This document shows, piece after piece, positions 53,707-61,932 of a stretch of 64,000 bases of DNA; the stretch's first letter is position 1, and each line of letters opens with the position of its first letter. The translations under genes were made by a program, and so were the position numbers. The DNA lies in assembly GCF_020216525.1 (NCBI RefSeq), contig NZ_JAIWOY010000002.1, positions 372,001 through 436,000 on the forward strand, in the 5' to 3' direction. The notes under the pieces were generated by a model, which saw nothing but the letters and a program-made list of their open reading frames with translations, was not told where the DNA came from and ran no database searches. The DNA comes from Nocardioides nematodiphilus (GTDB taxonomy: Bacteria > Actinomycetota > Actinomycetes > Propionibacteriales > Nocardioidaceae).

Positions 53707-55364
53707 TGAGCAACCCCGACGGCCCGCGTACGGGACGGCCCCCGTTCCGCGGGCAGAACGGTGCCGTCGCGACCTCGCACTACCTGGCCAGCCAGGCCGG
53801 AGTGGAGGCGCTGCAGCGCGGCGGGTCGGCGGTCGATGCGGCGATCGCGGCCAACGCCGTGCTCTGCGTCGCCTACCCGCACATGGCGGGGTTGGGCGGC
53901 GACGGGTTCTGGCTCCTCGCCGGTGGCGGGATCGAGGGTGTCGAGGCGATCGACGCCAGCGGCCCGGCAGCGGCGGCCGCCACCCTGGCGTCGTACCGGG
54001 CCCAGGCCGTCAACGGCGCGATCCCGGCCCGTGGCGCGCTGGCGGCGCTCACCGTCCCCGGGGCGGTCGATGGGTGGCGGCTCGCGCACGAGAGGCACGG
54101 CAAGCTGGCGTGGGCCTCGCTCTTCGACGCCGCGATCGGCCTCGCGCGCGACGGCGTGCCGGTGTCGCGCTCGGTCGCGGACTGGACGGCGCAGGACGAG
54201 CCGCTGCTCCGGGCCCAGCCCCGTACGGCCGCGATCTTCCTGCCCGGCGGCGGCGTCCCGAAGGACGGCGACCGGCTGGTGCAGAGCGACCTCGCAGCGT
54301 CGCTGGAGGCGATCGCGTCCGGAGGGGCGCGCTCGTTCTACGAGGGCGAGATCGCCTCCCGGATCTGCGCCGCGCTCAGCGCCGAGGGCTCACCGCTGGC
54401 GGCGAGCGACTTCGCGGTGTACGAGGCGCGGTGGGTGGAGCCCGTCTCGGCGGCCTACCGCGGCCACGACGTGTACGAGATGCCGCCGCCGACCCAGGGG
54501 TTCAGCGCGCTGCAGATCTTCGCCATGCTCGACGGCCTCGACGTGGCCTCGTGGGGTGACGGCACCGCCGACTACTACCACCACATGGCCGAGGCGGTGA
54601 AGATCGCCTTCGCGGACCGCGACACGTGGCTCACGGACCCGGCGTTCGTCGACATCCCGCTCGAGCGGTTCCTCGCGAGGGAGTACATCGACGAACGCCG
54701 CGCGCTGATCGACCCGGAGACGGCCGCGGCGGTGGGCTCGGTGGCCGCCGGGATCCCCTACCCCACCGACCACGAGCTCAAGGTCCCCGAGGGCGACACC
54801 TGCTACTTCGCCGCCGCCGACGACGACGGCCTGGTCGTCTCGCTGATCTCGTCGATCTACATGGACTACGGCACCACCGTGGTGGCCGGTGACACCGGCA
54901 TCATCATGCAGAATCGCGGGGCGTTCTTCTCCCTCGACGAGAACCACCCGAACGTCCTGGCGCCGGGCAAGCGCACGTTCCACACCCTCGCCCCCGCGAT
55001 GCTGCTCAAGGACGGCCGCCCGGTCCTGGCGTTCGGCTCCATGGGCGGGGAGGGCCAGCCGCAGTCGCAGGCCGCGATGGCGACCCGGATCATCGACTTC
55101 GGCTACGACGTGCAGCAGGCCATCGAGGCGCCGCGCTGGCTGATGGGCCGGACCTGGGGCGTCGCCTCGCGCAACCTCTCGCTCGAGGGCCGGATCTCCG
55201 ACGAGGTGGTCCGCGAGCTCGAACGACGCGGCCATCCCGTCCAGCCGCTCACCGACTGGAACGACAACATGGGCCATGCGCAGGCGATCCTGATCGACCA
55301 CGAGACGGGGTTCTACGAGGCCGGCGCCGACCCACGCGGCGACGGCGCCGCCCTCGGCTTCTGA
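53706..55364 (+). CDS. ggt: Gamma-glutamyltranspeptidase
   Basis: This 552-residue Ntn-hydrolase transfers or hydrolyses gamma-glutamyl groups of thiols such as glutathione. It self-cleaves before the catalytic Thr, seen here as GDTCYFAAADDDG (Thr at about 365). Other anchors are HMAGLGGDGFW, the region NRGAFFSLDENHPN, and GSMGGEGQPQSQAA. No signal peptide is found, so it is probably cytoplasmic. It overlaps the preceding small membrane gene. Actinobacteria usually use mycothiol, so its natural substrate may be other gamma-glutamyl compounds. Confidence 0.9.
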   Translation: MSNPDGPRTGRPPFRGQNGAVATSHYLASQAGVEALQRGGSAVDAAIAANAVLCVAYPHMAGLGGDGFWLLAGGGIEGVEAIDASGPAAAAATLASYRAQAVNGAIPARGALAALTVPGAVDGWRLAHERHGKLAWASLFDAAIGLARDGVPVSRSVADWTAQDEPLLRAQPRTAAIFLPGGGVPKDGDRLVQSDLAASLEAIASGGARSFYEGEIASRICAALSAEGSPLAASDFAVYEARWVEPVSAAYRGHDVYEMPPPTQGFSALQIFAMLDGLDVASWGDGTADYYHHMAEAVKIAFADRDTWLTDPAFVDIPLERFLAREYIDERRALIDPETAAAVGSVAAGIPYPTDHELKVPEGDTCYFAAADDDGLVVSLISSIYMDYGTTVVAGDTGIIMQNRGAFFSLDENHPNVLAPGKRTFHTLAPAMLLKDGRPVLAFGSMGGEGQPQSQAAMATRIIDFGYDVQQAIEAPRWLMGRTWGVASRNLSLEGRISDEVVRELERRGHPVQPLTDWNDNMGHAQAILIDHETGFYEAGADPRGDGAALGF

Positions 55365-55429
55365 CGGGCCGACCGCGTGCATGACATCTCGCTCACCCGG
55401 GTTCGTCGCGACGACCGCATCCAGACGCG

Positions 55430-55463
55430 CGAAGGCCCCGGACCGGTCGGTCCGGGGCCTTCG
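55430..55463. terminator. Perfect 15-bp terminator hairpin
   Basis: CGAAGGCCCCGGACC, loop GGTC, then the exact complement. It lies between the convergent gamma-glutamyltranspeptidase and DUF2269-like genes and can serve both. Confidence 0.8.
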
Positions 55464-55477
55464 TAGGTCTGGGGCGA

Positions 55478-55924
55478 TCAGGCTCCGGGGCGATAGACCA
55501 TCAGGACGACGATCACGGCGAAGATCAGGCCGATGAGGCCGCCGCCGGCGGCGACCTTGGCGGTGAAGGACGGCGCGAGCTCGACGTCCGCTGCCGCCTT
55601 CTCGAGCGGCGGGATCACCAGGCCGTGGCACAGGCCGACGGCGACGAGCCACAGCAGGGCCGAGATCCAGATCCAGGCCTCGCTGAAGCTGGCGACCTTC
55701 TCACCGCCGGTGCCCCACGGCGCGTCGGCCGACATCAGGCCGAAGCCGAAGATCACCACGACGACCGAGACGATCGAGTAGATCTTGATCGTCCGGGCCG
55801 AGGAGGACAGCGCGGCGGCATCCTTCTGCCGGAGACCGCGTGAGGCGGTCGTGGACGCGTGGACGAGCGGGCCGATCGCGAAGATGGCGGTCAGCAGGTG
55901 GAGAGCGAGCATCACCTTGAACAT
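55478..55924 (-). CDS. Four-helix membrane protein (DUF2269-like)
   Basis: The 148-residue product (MFKVMLALHLLTAIFAIGPLVHAST...) has four predicted membrane helices with a conserved His in LALHLL and in HA of GPLVHAS. This resembles the DUF2269 family; the match is by eye. The function is unknown, although some relatives are thought to be redox- or haem-related. The start at 55924 follows the family-like MFK; an upstream in-frame start is possible. Confidence 0.65.
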   Translation of the reverse strand: MFKVMLALHLLTAIFAIGPLVHASTTASRGLRQKDAAALSSSARTIKIYSIVSVVVVIFGFGLMSADAPWGTGGEKVASFSEAWIWISALLWLVAVGLCHGLVIPPLEKAAADVELAPSFTAKVAAGGGLIGLIFAVIVVLMVYRPGA

Positions 55925-56031
55925 GGCGGTGAGACTACGGGACACCCCCGGAATTGGCGCGCGCTCCACCCTCCGCTAACGTTCTCGTCGTTGCCAAGGC
56001 AGCCCGGAGACGGGGAGCCAGCGGTGACAGT

Positions 56032-56104
56032 GCGGACGTAGCTCAGTTGGTAGAGCGCAACCTTGCCAAGGTTGAGGTCGCGAGTTCGAGCCTCGTCGTC
56101 CGCT
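56032..56104 (+). tRNA. tRNA-Gly (GCC)
   Basis: A full cloverleaf is visible: acceptor GCGGACG/CGTCCGC, anticodon loop TTGCCAA with anticodon GCC, and T-arm GTTCGAG. Encoded CCA follows at 56105-56107. Confidence 0.95.
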
Positions 56105-56132
56105 CCAGCTTCACCCGGCCCCAGGCCGGTCA

Positions 56133-56204
56133 GGACGATTGGCGCAGCGGTAGCGCGCTTCCTTGACACGGAAGAGGTCACTGGTTCAAACCCAGTATCG
56201 TCCA
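56133..56204 (+). tRNA. tRNA-Val (GAC)
   Basis: Acceptor GGACGAT/ATCGTCC, D-arm GCGCAGCGGTAGCGC, anticodon loop TTGACAC with anticodon GAC, and T-loop TTCAAAC. Encoded CCA follows. It lies 28 nt after tRNA-Gly and is presumably co-transcribed. Confidence 0.95.
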
Positions 56205-56221
56205 CCAGAAGTCACAGCAGG

Positions 56222-57229
56222 TCAGGCCCCGTTCGCGGGGCCTTTCGTGTCTCCCGGGTCAGCGTCGCGGATCGCCCAGTTGACGACGAGCGCGACGGCG
56301 ACGCCGACCAGCGTGCCCAGGCCTCGGTCGGTCACGAGCTCCCGCACGCCGATCGGGTGCGCCAGCTCGGCCATCAGCATGATCATCGGCGTGAAGAAGC
56401 TGAGGGCCACCGCGTAGTTGACCGCCATGAACAGCTCGGTCGGGAAGAGCAGGCAGATCACGATGACCGCCAGGGCCAGCGGCGGGAAGCCGGGGGCCAG
56501 CACCAGAGCGGTGACGGCCAGACCGACGACGGTCCCGACCACCCGGTGCGTCGCCCGTCGGACGCGCCCCCGCGGGTCGGCCGCAGCGAGGGTCACCGCT
56601 GCGCCGGCGATCGCCCAGTTGACGTGCCCCAGCCCGAGCACGAGCGCGACGCCTCCGGCGACCAGCACGGCCGAGCCGTACCGGATCGCGTGGGTGACGG
56701 CGGCCGCCCGGTCGCGCTGCCGGTGCTCCCGGAACCGATCAGCGAGAGAGGTCCCGTACGGCGCGGGGACTCCTCGCGCGACGAGACCGATCGCCAGCGC
56801 GACGAGTGCTCCGCCGCATGCGACGAGCATGAGGACGCTCGGCGACGCGAGTCCGGCCGGCACACCGGCGAGGGCGCCGAGCGCGAACACGCCGTAGAAC
56901 GGACCTTCCGGACGGAGCCCGAAGTAGTCCGCCACCAGGGAGCCGCCCACGGCCCAGACCGTCGCCAGCAGCACGACGAACGCTCCCCCGGCGTGAGCCT
57001 GCGAGAGCAGGACGCCGGCCAGGGCACCGGAGAGCAGCAGGACAGCGCCCTGGCTCTGATGCAGCAGCCGCAGCGGACGGGAGTCGGCGCGACCGTACAT
57101 CCCGGCGAAGGACCCGAAGACCGCGTAGATGATGAGGTCCGGCTCGCCCGCTGCGACGAGCGTGACGCCGGGGATGAGCAGACCCAGACTCACCCGCGCC
57201 GCATGGACGAGGTCAGAAGCCACGGGCAC
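56222..57229 (-). CDS. FUSC-family membrane protein (aromatic-acid exporter-like)
   Basis: The 335-residue product has about eight to ten transmembrane helices in two similar blocks. The second contains RVRRATHRVVGTVVGLAVTALVL, the FUSC signature seen in AaeB/YccS-like and fusaric-acid-resistance proteins. It probably exports organic acids. Several GTG codons (57223, 57229, 57235) could start it; 57229 is used here without strong evidence. Upstream in-frame codons to 57454 read as low-quality leader. Confidence 0.8.
   Translation of the reverse strand: MPVASDLVHAARVSLGLLIPGVTLVAAGEPDLIIYAVFGSFAGMYGRADSRPLRLLHQSQGAVLLLSGALAGVLLSQAHAGGAFVVLLATVWAVGGSLVADYFGLRPEGPFYGVFALGALAGVPAGLASPSVLMLVACGGALVALAIGLVARGVPAPYGTSLADRFREHRQRDRAAAVTHAIRYGSAVLVAGGVALVLGLGHVNWAIAGAAVTLAAADPRGRVRRATHRVVGTVVGLAVTALVLAPGFPPLALAVIVICLLFPTELFMAVNYAVALSFFTPMIMLMAELAHPIGVRELVTDRGLGTLVGVAVALVVNWAIRDADPGDTKGPANGA
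56224..56245 (+). terminator. Rho-independent terminator of the tRNA pair
   Basis: AGGCCCCG, loop TTCG, CGGGGCCT, then TTT: an 8-bp stem with a stable tetraloop and a short T-tract, 20 nt past the tRNA-Val gene. It overlaps the end of the convergent FUSC-type gene. Confidence 0.85.
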
Positions 57230-57381
57230 ACGCACAGGCGAGACGGTAGCCAGCCGGATGGGGCGTGATGGAACGGGGTACGCGACGCACGCCCCGGGAG
57301 GTGACGCAGGTCCCGGGACGTAGGGAGACCCGCCGCCGGCCTTCGAGCGGGAAACGGCCCGCGGCGAGTGACCGAGGACCT

Positions 57382-57415
57382 GGCCGAAGGACCCTGAGAC
57401 CCAGGGACCGATGCC
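57382..57415. promoter_or_regulatory. Candidate DevR/DosR-type boxes
   Basis: GGCCGAAGGACCC (57382-57394) and GGGACCGATGCC (57404-57415) resemble the GGG-C/G-CCC dyads of DevR-like regulators. They lie 38-71 bp upstream of the ATG at 57453. This match is by eye and is weak. Confidence 0.3.
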
Positions 57416-57452
57416 TCCTGTGCTCGCCCGAGTGGGGAGGGAGCCTGAGGTC

Positions 57453-58136
57453 ATGATCTACAAGAACTCCCAGATGGCGGGCGAGGCCCGGATCCTCAAG
57501 GTGGTCTCGACCGTCACCGGGCTCTTCGCCCTGTCACTCGTCGTCGTCACGCTCGCCCTGGCGCCGAGCCCGGCGCGGCCGGTGGCCCTCCTGGTCGCGG
57601 GCGGGACGTTCGCTCTGGCGATCTTCATGTGGACGTACGCGGCCCGCCCCCACCTCTTCAGCGGCGACGCGAAGGGCATCCTCGGCGACGAGCTCCGCTC
57701 GACGTACACCGCCCCGGTCGCGAAGCCCGGGGCCGAGCGCACCGGCGCCGTCTCGCAGCACATCTACCAGTGGCAGTCCGTCCGTCGCGTCGAGGCCGGC
57801 GAGAAGGTCTGGACCCGCCAGTACACCCGGATGGTCCTGCTGCAGTCCCTCGGCCTGATCCTCGGTGTCGCCACCTTCGCCCTCGTGGTCGTCGGCACGA
57901 CCCTCGGCCTCGGCGGCTCGATCGGCCCGGTGTGGATGGTCGCCGCCGCGCTCATCCTCGCCGTCGGCTTCAACCTGAGCCACCGCACCGGGCTGGTCGA
58001 CGCGACCAACTACCCCACCGAGCCGATGCAGCCGATGCCCGACGTGCAGTGGCACCCCGTCTCGGCGCCGGTCCCCGGATCGCCCGACCTCACCATCGTG
58101 CCGCCGGTGCTCGCCACGGGCACGCACGCCGCCTGA
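57453..58136 (+). CDS. Hypothetical four-helix membrane protein
   Basis: The 227-residue product has hydrophobic helices around 21-40, 47-65, 132-150 and 158-178. A soluble middle contains the Tyr/Trp-rich HIYQWQSVRRVEAGEKVWTR, and a Pro-rich tail follows. I do not recognise the family. GGGAGGG is 13 nt upstream of the ATG. It converges with the DevS-like kinase gene (3 nt between stops). Confidence 0.65.
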   Translation: MIYKNSQMAGEARILKVVSTVTGLFALSLVVVTLALAPSPARPVALLVAGGTFALAIFMWTYAARPHLFSGDAKGILGDELRSTYTAPVAKPGAERTGAVSQHIYQWQSVRRVEAGEKVWTRQYTRMVLLQSLGLILGVATFALVVVGTTLGLGGSIGPVWMVAAALILAVGFNLSHRTGLVDATNYPTEPMQPMPDVQWHPVSAPVPGSPDLTIVPPVLATGTHAA

Positions 58137-58139
58137 CCC

Positions 58140-59252
58140 CTACGACAGGGGTACGGCCCACTCGATCTGGGTGCCGGACGGCTCCACCGCCGTGACCGCG
58201 CAGCGCCCGCCGTGAGCGGCGGCGCGCTCGCGCATGTTCCTCAGACCGCCCTCGACGGCGTCGGCAGCGATGCCGACGCCGTCGTCGCGTACGCGCAGGA
58301 CCACCTCCGCGCCCGCAGTGAGCTCGACGGCGACCCGGCCGGCGTGGGCGTGGCGGGCGGTGTTGGAGAGCGCCTCGCGCAGCACTGCGATGACGTCCTC
58401 GGCGACCTCCGGCGGCACGGCGCTCCGGATCGGACCGCTGAAGGCGAGGGTCGGACGGATCTTGAGCGACCCGGCCGCGCGGTCGACCAGCCGCGTGACG
58501 CGGGTCTGCAGGTCGCCGCTGCGCGGGCGGGTGCCGAGCTCGAAGATCGTGCGACGGATGTCGCCGATCGTGGTGTCGATCTCGTCGACGGCCTCGTCGA
58601 TCCGCTCGATGAGTCGCGGGTCGTCGGTCCACTTCATCCCGGCCTGGAGGCGCAGCCCGATCGCGAAGAGCCGTTGGATGACGATGTCGTGCAGGTCGCG
58701 CCCGATCCGGTCGCGGTCCTCGAAGACGGCGAGCCGCTCGCGCTCCTCCTGGAGCAGCCGGTTCTCGACCGCGACACCGGCCGCCGCCGCCAGCGCGGTG
58801 ACGATCTCCTCGTCGGCCTCGGTGAAGTCTCCCCCGCCGATCTTCTCGGCGAGATAGAGGTTCCCGAAGATCCGGTCGCCGGTCCGTACGGGCACGCCGA
58901 GGAAGGAGTGCATCGGCGGGTGGTTGGGCGGGAAGCCGTACGACTGCGGGTGCTCGGTGATGTCGTGCAGCCGGACGGGCTCGGGGTGGTCGATCAGCAG
59001 GCCGAGGACGCCGCGACCGGTCGGGCGCGGACCGATCAGGGCGGCCTCCTCGTCCGAGATGCCGTCGGTGACGAAGAGCCGCAGCCGGCGCTCGCCCTCG
59101 GCGAGCACGCCGAGGGCGGCGTACTGCGCGCCGGCCAGGTCGCGGGAGACCTCGACGATGCGGGTGAGCAGCTCGTCGAGGTCGCGACCCGACGAGAGCG
59201 TCAGCACGGCGTCGAGCAGCAGGCGCCAGCGGTGCTCGTCGCGAGCCGTCAT
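58140..59252 (-). CDS. GAF-domain sensor histidine kinase (DevS/NreB-like)
   Basis: The 370-residue soluble kinase has one N-terminal GAF domain (about 15-160; AQYAALGVLAEGERRLRLFVTDGIS, FLGVPVRTGDRIFGNLYLAEK). A HisKA_3 dimerisation domain follows with DRDRIGRDLHDIVIQRLFA (His188), then a HATPase domain (EALSNTARHAHAG, DDGVGI). Mycobacterial DevS/DosS have two GAFs, the first with haem; here only one remains, and a haem is not proven. It overlaps the preceding response regulator by 4 nt. Confidence 0.88.
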   Translation of the reverse strand: MTARDEHRWRLLLDAVLTLSSGRDLDELLTRIVEVSRDLAGAQYAALGVLAEGERRLRLFVTDGISDEEAALIGPRPTGRGVLGLLIDHPEPVRLHDITEHPQSYGFPPNHPPMHSFLGVPVRTGDRIFGNLYLAEKIGGGDFTEADEEIVTALAAAAGVAVENRLLQEERERLAVFEDRDRIGRDLHDIVIQRLFAIGLRLQAGMKWTDDPRLIERIDEAVDEIDTTIGDIRRTIFELGTRPRSGDLQTRVTRLVDRAAGSLKIRPTLAFSGPIRSAVPPEVAEDVIAVLREALSNTARHAHAGRVAVELTAGAEVVLRVRDDGVGIAADAVEGGLRNMRERAAAHGGRCAVTAVEPSGTQIEWAVPLS

Positions 59253-59926
59253 CGAGTGTTGCGGGTGACGAGAATGGCGGCCTGGGTGCGGCTCTCGACA
59301 CCGAGCTTCGCGAGGAGCGAGGAGACGTAGTTCTTGATCGTCTTCTCCGCGAGGTTGGTCTGGCGGGCGATCTGACGGTTCGTCATGCCCTCGCCGATGA
59401 GGGTGAGGATGCGCTGCTCGTGCGGGGTGAGGTGGGCGGCCTCGACGTCGAGGCCCGGCTCGCCACCGCCGGCGCCGGCAGCGACGAAGTCACCGCTGCG
59501 GATCCGGTCGAGCACCTTCGCGGTGATCACCGGGTCGAGCATCGAGTGCCCGGCGTGCACCTGGCGAACGGTCTCGACCAGGTCGTTGCTGCGGACCTGC
59601 TTGAGCACGTAGCCCGACGCGCCGGCCATGATCGCGGAGAACAGCGCGTCATCGTCGTCGTACGAGGTCAGGATCAGCGCCCTGATCTCCGGGTCCTCGG
59701 AGCGCACGTCGCGGCAGACGTCGATCCCGGAGCCGTCGGGGAGGCGACCGTCCAGGATCGCGACGTCGGGCTTGAGCGCGGGGATCTGCGCCGCCGCCTC
59801 CTGGGCCAGCCCCGACTCGCCCACCACGACGATCTCGCCGCTCTCCTCGAGCAGGTCCTTGATCCCGCGCCGGATCAGCTCGTGGTCGTCGAGGAGATAG
59901 ACCCGGATCCGCGTACGCTCGCTCAC
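59249..59926 (-). CDS. LuxR-family response regulator (DevR-like)
   Basis: The 225-residue regulator has a receiver (Asp59 in VAILDGRLPD, Lys in VLKQVRS) and a C-terminal LuxR helix-turn-helix (LTPHEQRILTLIGEGMTNRQIARQTNLAEKTIKNYVSSLLAKLG). This last sequence is close in wording to DevR/NarL-type regulators. It is paired with the GAF kinase downstream. Confidence 0.9.
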   Translation of the reverse strand: MSERTRIRVYLLDDHELIRRGIKDLLEESGEIVVVGESGLAQEAAAQIPALKPDVAILDGRLPDGSGIDVCRDVRSEDPEIRALILTSYDDDDALFSAIMAGASGYVLKQVRSNDLVETVRQVHAGHSMLDPVITAKVLDRIRSGDFVAAGAGGGEPGLDVEAAHLTPHEQRILTLIGEGMTNRQIARQTNLAEKTIKNYVSSLLAKLGVESRTQAAILVTRNTR

Positions 59927-59950
59927 GCGTTCACGGTACCGCCGGGGTGT

Positions 59951-59987
59951 GGACCGACGGCCCGGGACCGGCGAGGTCTTTGGTCCT
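59951..59987. promoter_or_regulatory. Candidate DevR-type boxes upstream of the regulator
   Basis: GGACCGACGGCCC (59951-59963) and, read on the lower strand, AAGGACCAAAGACCT (59973-59987) look like paired GGnCC dyads. The region is 25-61 bp upstream of the regulator's ATG, consistent with autoregulation. The match is by eye. Confidence 0.35.
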
Positions 59988-60004
59988 TTCGACCCGTGAG
60001 CCCC

Positions 60005-60790
60005 TCAGTGCGCCTGCCACCCGGGCTTGGCGGCGTAGACCTCCGCGTAGTAGCTCAGCCGCTCGAGGCGGCTGGCAGCCGCCTCGTCGACCAGCACCGT
60101 GGCGTGCGGGTGCAGCTGCAGCATCGAGGCCGGGCAGGACGCGGAGACCGGCCCCTCCACCGCGGCCGCGACCGCCTCGGCCTTGCCCGCCCCGGTGGCG
60201 ATCAGGACGAGGTGGCGGGCGCGCAGGATGGTGCCGATCCCCTGAGTCAGCACGTGCCGCGGGACCTCGTCGGGCGAGCCGAAGAAGCGGGCGTTGTCCA
60301 GCCGGGTCTGGGCCGTGAGGGTCTTGATCCGGGTCGGCGACCCCAGCGAGGAGCCCTGCTCGTTGAAGGCGAGATGCCCGTTGGTGCCGATGCCGAGGAT
60401 CTGCAGGTCGACGCCGCCGGCGGCCTCGATCGCCGCCTCGTACCGCTCCCCCGCCGTCGGCAGCCCCGCCTCGGCGGCGTCGGGTCCGTGCACCCGTGCG
60501 GGTTCGATGCCGAGGTCGTCGGTCAGCTCGCGGCGGATGGTCGCGAGGTAGCTCTGCTCGTGACCAGGCGGCAGCCCGACGTACTCATCGAGGTTGAAGG
60601 TGGTGACGCCGTCCCATGACGGTCCGCTGCCGGCACGGTGGCGCCGGATGAGCTCCTGGTACGTGGGCAGGGGGGTCGATCCGGTGGCGAGGCCGAGGAC
60701 GGTCCCGGGGTCGCGCGTGACGGCGAGCTCGACGATGTCGGCGACGAGGGAGGCGATCTCCTCGGCCGAGGCGAGCGGGACGAGCTCCAT
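60005..60790 (-). CDS. nagB: Glucosamine-6-phosphate deaminase
   Basis: This enzyme converts glucosamine-6-phosphate to fructose-6-phosphate and ammonia. The 261-residue product has LGLATGSTPLPTYQEL, FNLDEYVGLPPGHEQSY (catalytic Asp in NLDEY) and LGIGTNGHLAFNEQGS, all family signatures. The ATG overlaps the NagA stop by one base. It is the last gene of the amino-sugar operon. Confidence 0.95.
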   Translation of the reverse strand: MELVPLASAEEIASLVADIVELAVTRDPGTVLGLATGSTPLPTYQELIRRHRAGSGPSWDGVTTFNLDEYVGLPPGHEQSYLATIRRELTDDLGIEPARVHGPDAAEAGLPTAGERYEAAIEAAGGVDLQILGIGTNGHLAFNEQGSSLGSPTRIKTLTAQTRLDNARFFGSPDEVPRHVLTQGIGTILRARHLVLIATGAGKAEAVAAAVEGPVSASCPASMLQLHPHATVLVDEAAASRLERLSYYAEVYAAKPGWQAH

Positions 60791-61932
60791 CAGGACTCCT
60801 TCTCGTAGACCAGTCGACCGCCGACGACGGTGGCGACCACGGTCAGGTCCGCGTCGACCAGGGTGAGGTCGCCGCGGGCGCCGGGCCGCAGATGGCCGCG
60901 GTCCGCCTCGCCCAGCAGCCCGGCAGGTACGGTCGTGCAGGTGGCCACCGCCTCGGCGAGGCTGGCCCCGGTGGCCTCGCGGATCACGCGCAGGCACTGC
61001 GGCAGGCTCGCCGCGGAGCCGGCCAGGGTGCCGTCGGCGAGCGTGACGGTGCCGGCGCTGATCACGACCTCCTGATCGCCCAGGCGTCCGGCCCCGTCGG
61101 GGACGCCGAGGGCAGCGGTCGTGTCGGTGACGGCGAGGAACCGGCCGTCGCGGGACAGCGTCCGCCAGGCGGTCCGCAGCATGAGCGGATCGAGGTGGTG
61201 TCCGTCGGCGATGACGCCGGCGGTGAGCACGTCTCCGCCCAGCGCGTGGCCGACCGGGCCGGGCTCGCGGGCGAGCAGCGGCGGCATCGCGTTGCCGAGG
61301 TGCGTCATCATCCGGGCCCCGGCCGCGACGGCGGCCTCGACCTGGGCGGTGCTCGCCTCGGTGTGCCCGATGCTGACCACGACGCCGCCGGCGACCAGCG
61401 CGCGGATGACGTCGAGCGCGCCGGGCAGCTCGGGGGCCAGCGTGACCATCAGGACGCCGGCCTCCCGCGACCAGCCCTCGATCACCTCGAGCGACGGCGG
61501 TACGAGCCACTGATGCGGGTGCGCTCCCTTGCGGGCCGCCGCGATCATCGGCCCCTCGAAGTGCAGCCCGAGCGGGACCGCGCCGCACCAGCCGTCAGGC
61601 GGGCCGGCGGCGAGCACCTCGAGCGCACGGGACCGGGCCGCGGGTGACGAGGTGATGACGGTCGGCACGAAGGCCGTCACCCCGAACCGCGCCAACCCGG
61701 TCGCGACCTCCCACAGACTCTCCGGCTCGGCGGTGAGGTCGTGACCGACAGCGCCGTTGACCTGGGCGTCGATCAGCCCGGGCAGCACGGTCAGCCCGGC
61801 AGCATCCACCGAGTCCGCGGCGGTGACCGCCGAGCCGGCAGCTGCGTCGACGACGTGGCCCTCGACGATCGTCACCTCGAGCGGTGCGCCGGTGGCGTCG
61901 ACGCCGCCGGTGATCCGCATGGTCCCGCTCAT
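60790..61932 (-). CDS. nagA: N-acetylglucosamine-6-phosphate deacetylase
   Basis: This amidohydrolase removes acetate from N-acetylglucosamine-6-phosphate. The 380-residue protein has the metal and substrate motifs GLIDAQVNG, HFEGPMI, SIGHTEAS, THLGNAMPPL, DGHHLDP and VTDTTAA, with the single-metal-type opening seen in E. coli NagA. It overlaps both neighbours by one base. Confidence 0.94.
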   Translation of the reverse strand: MSGTMRITGGVDATGAPLEVTIVEGHVVDAAAGSAVTAADSVDAAGLTVLPGLIDAQVNGAVGHDLTAEPESLWEVATGLARFGVTAFVPTVITSSPAARSRALEVLAAGPPDGWCGAVPLGLHFEGPMIAAARKGAHPHQWLVPPSLEVIEGWSREAGVLMVTLAPELPGALDVIRALVAGGVVVSIGHTEASTAQVEAAVAAGARMMTHLGNAMPPLLAREPGPVGHALGGDVLTAGVIADGHHLDPLMLRTAWRTLSRDGRFLAVTDTTAALGVPDGAGRLGDQEVVISAGTVTLADGTLAGSAASLPQCLRVIREATGASLAEAVATCTTVPAGLLGEADRGHLRPGARGDLTLVDADLTVVATVVGGRLVYEKES

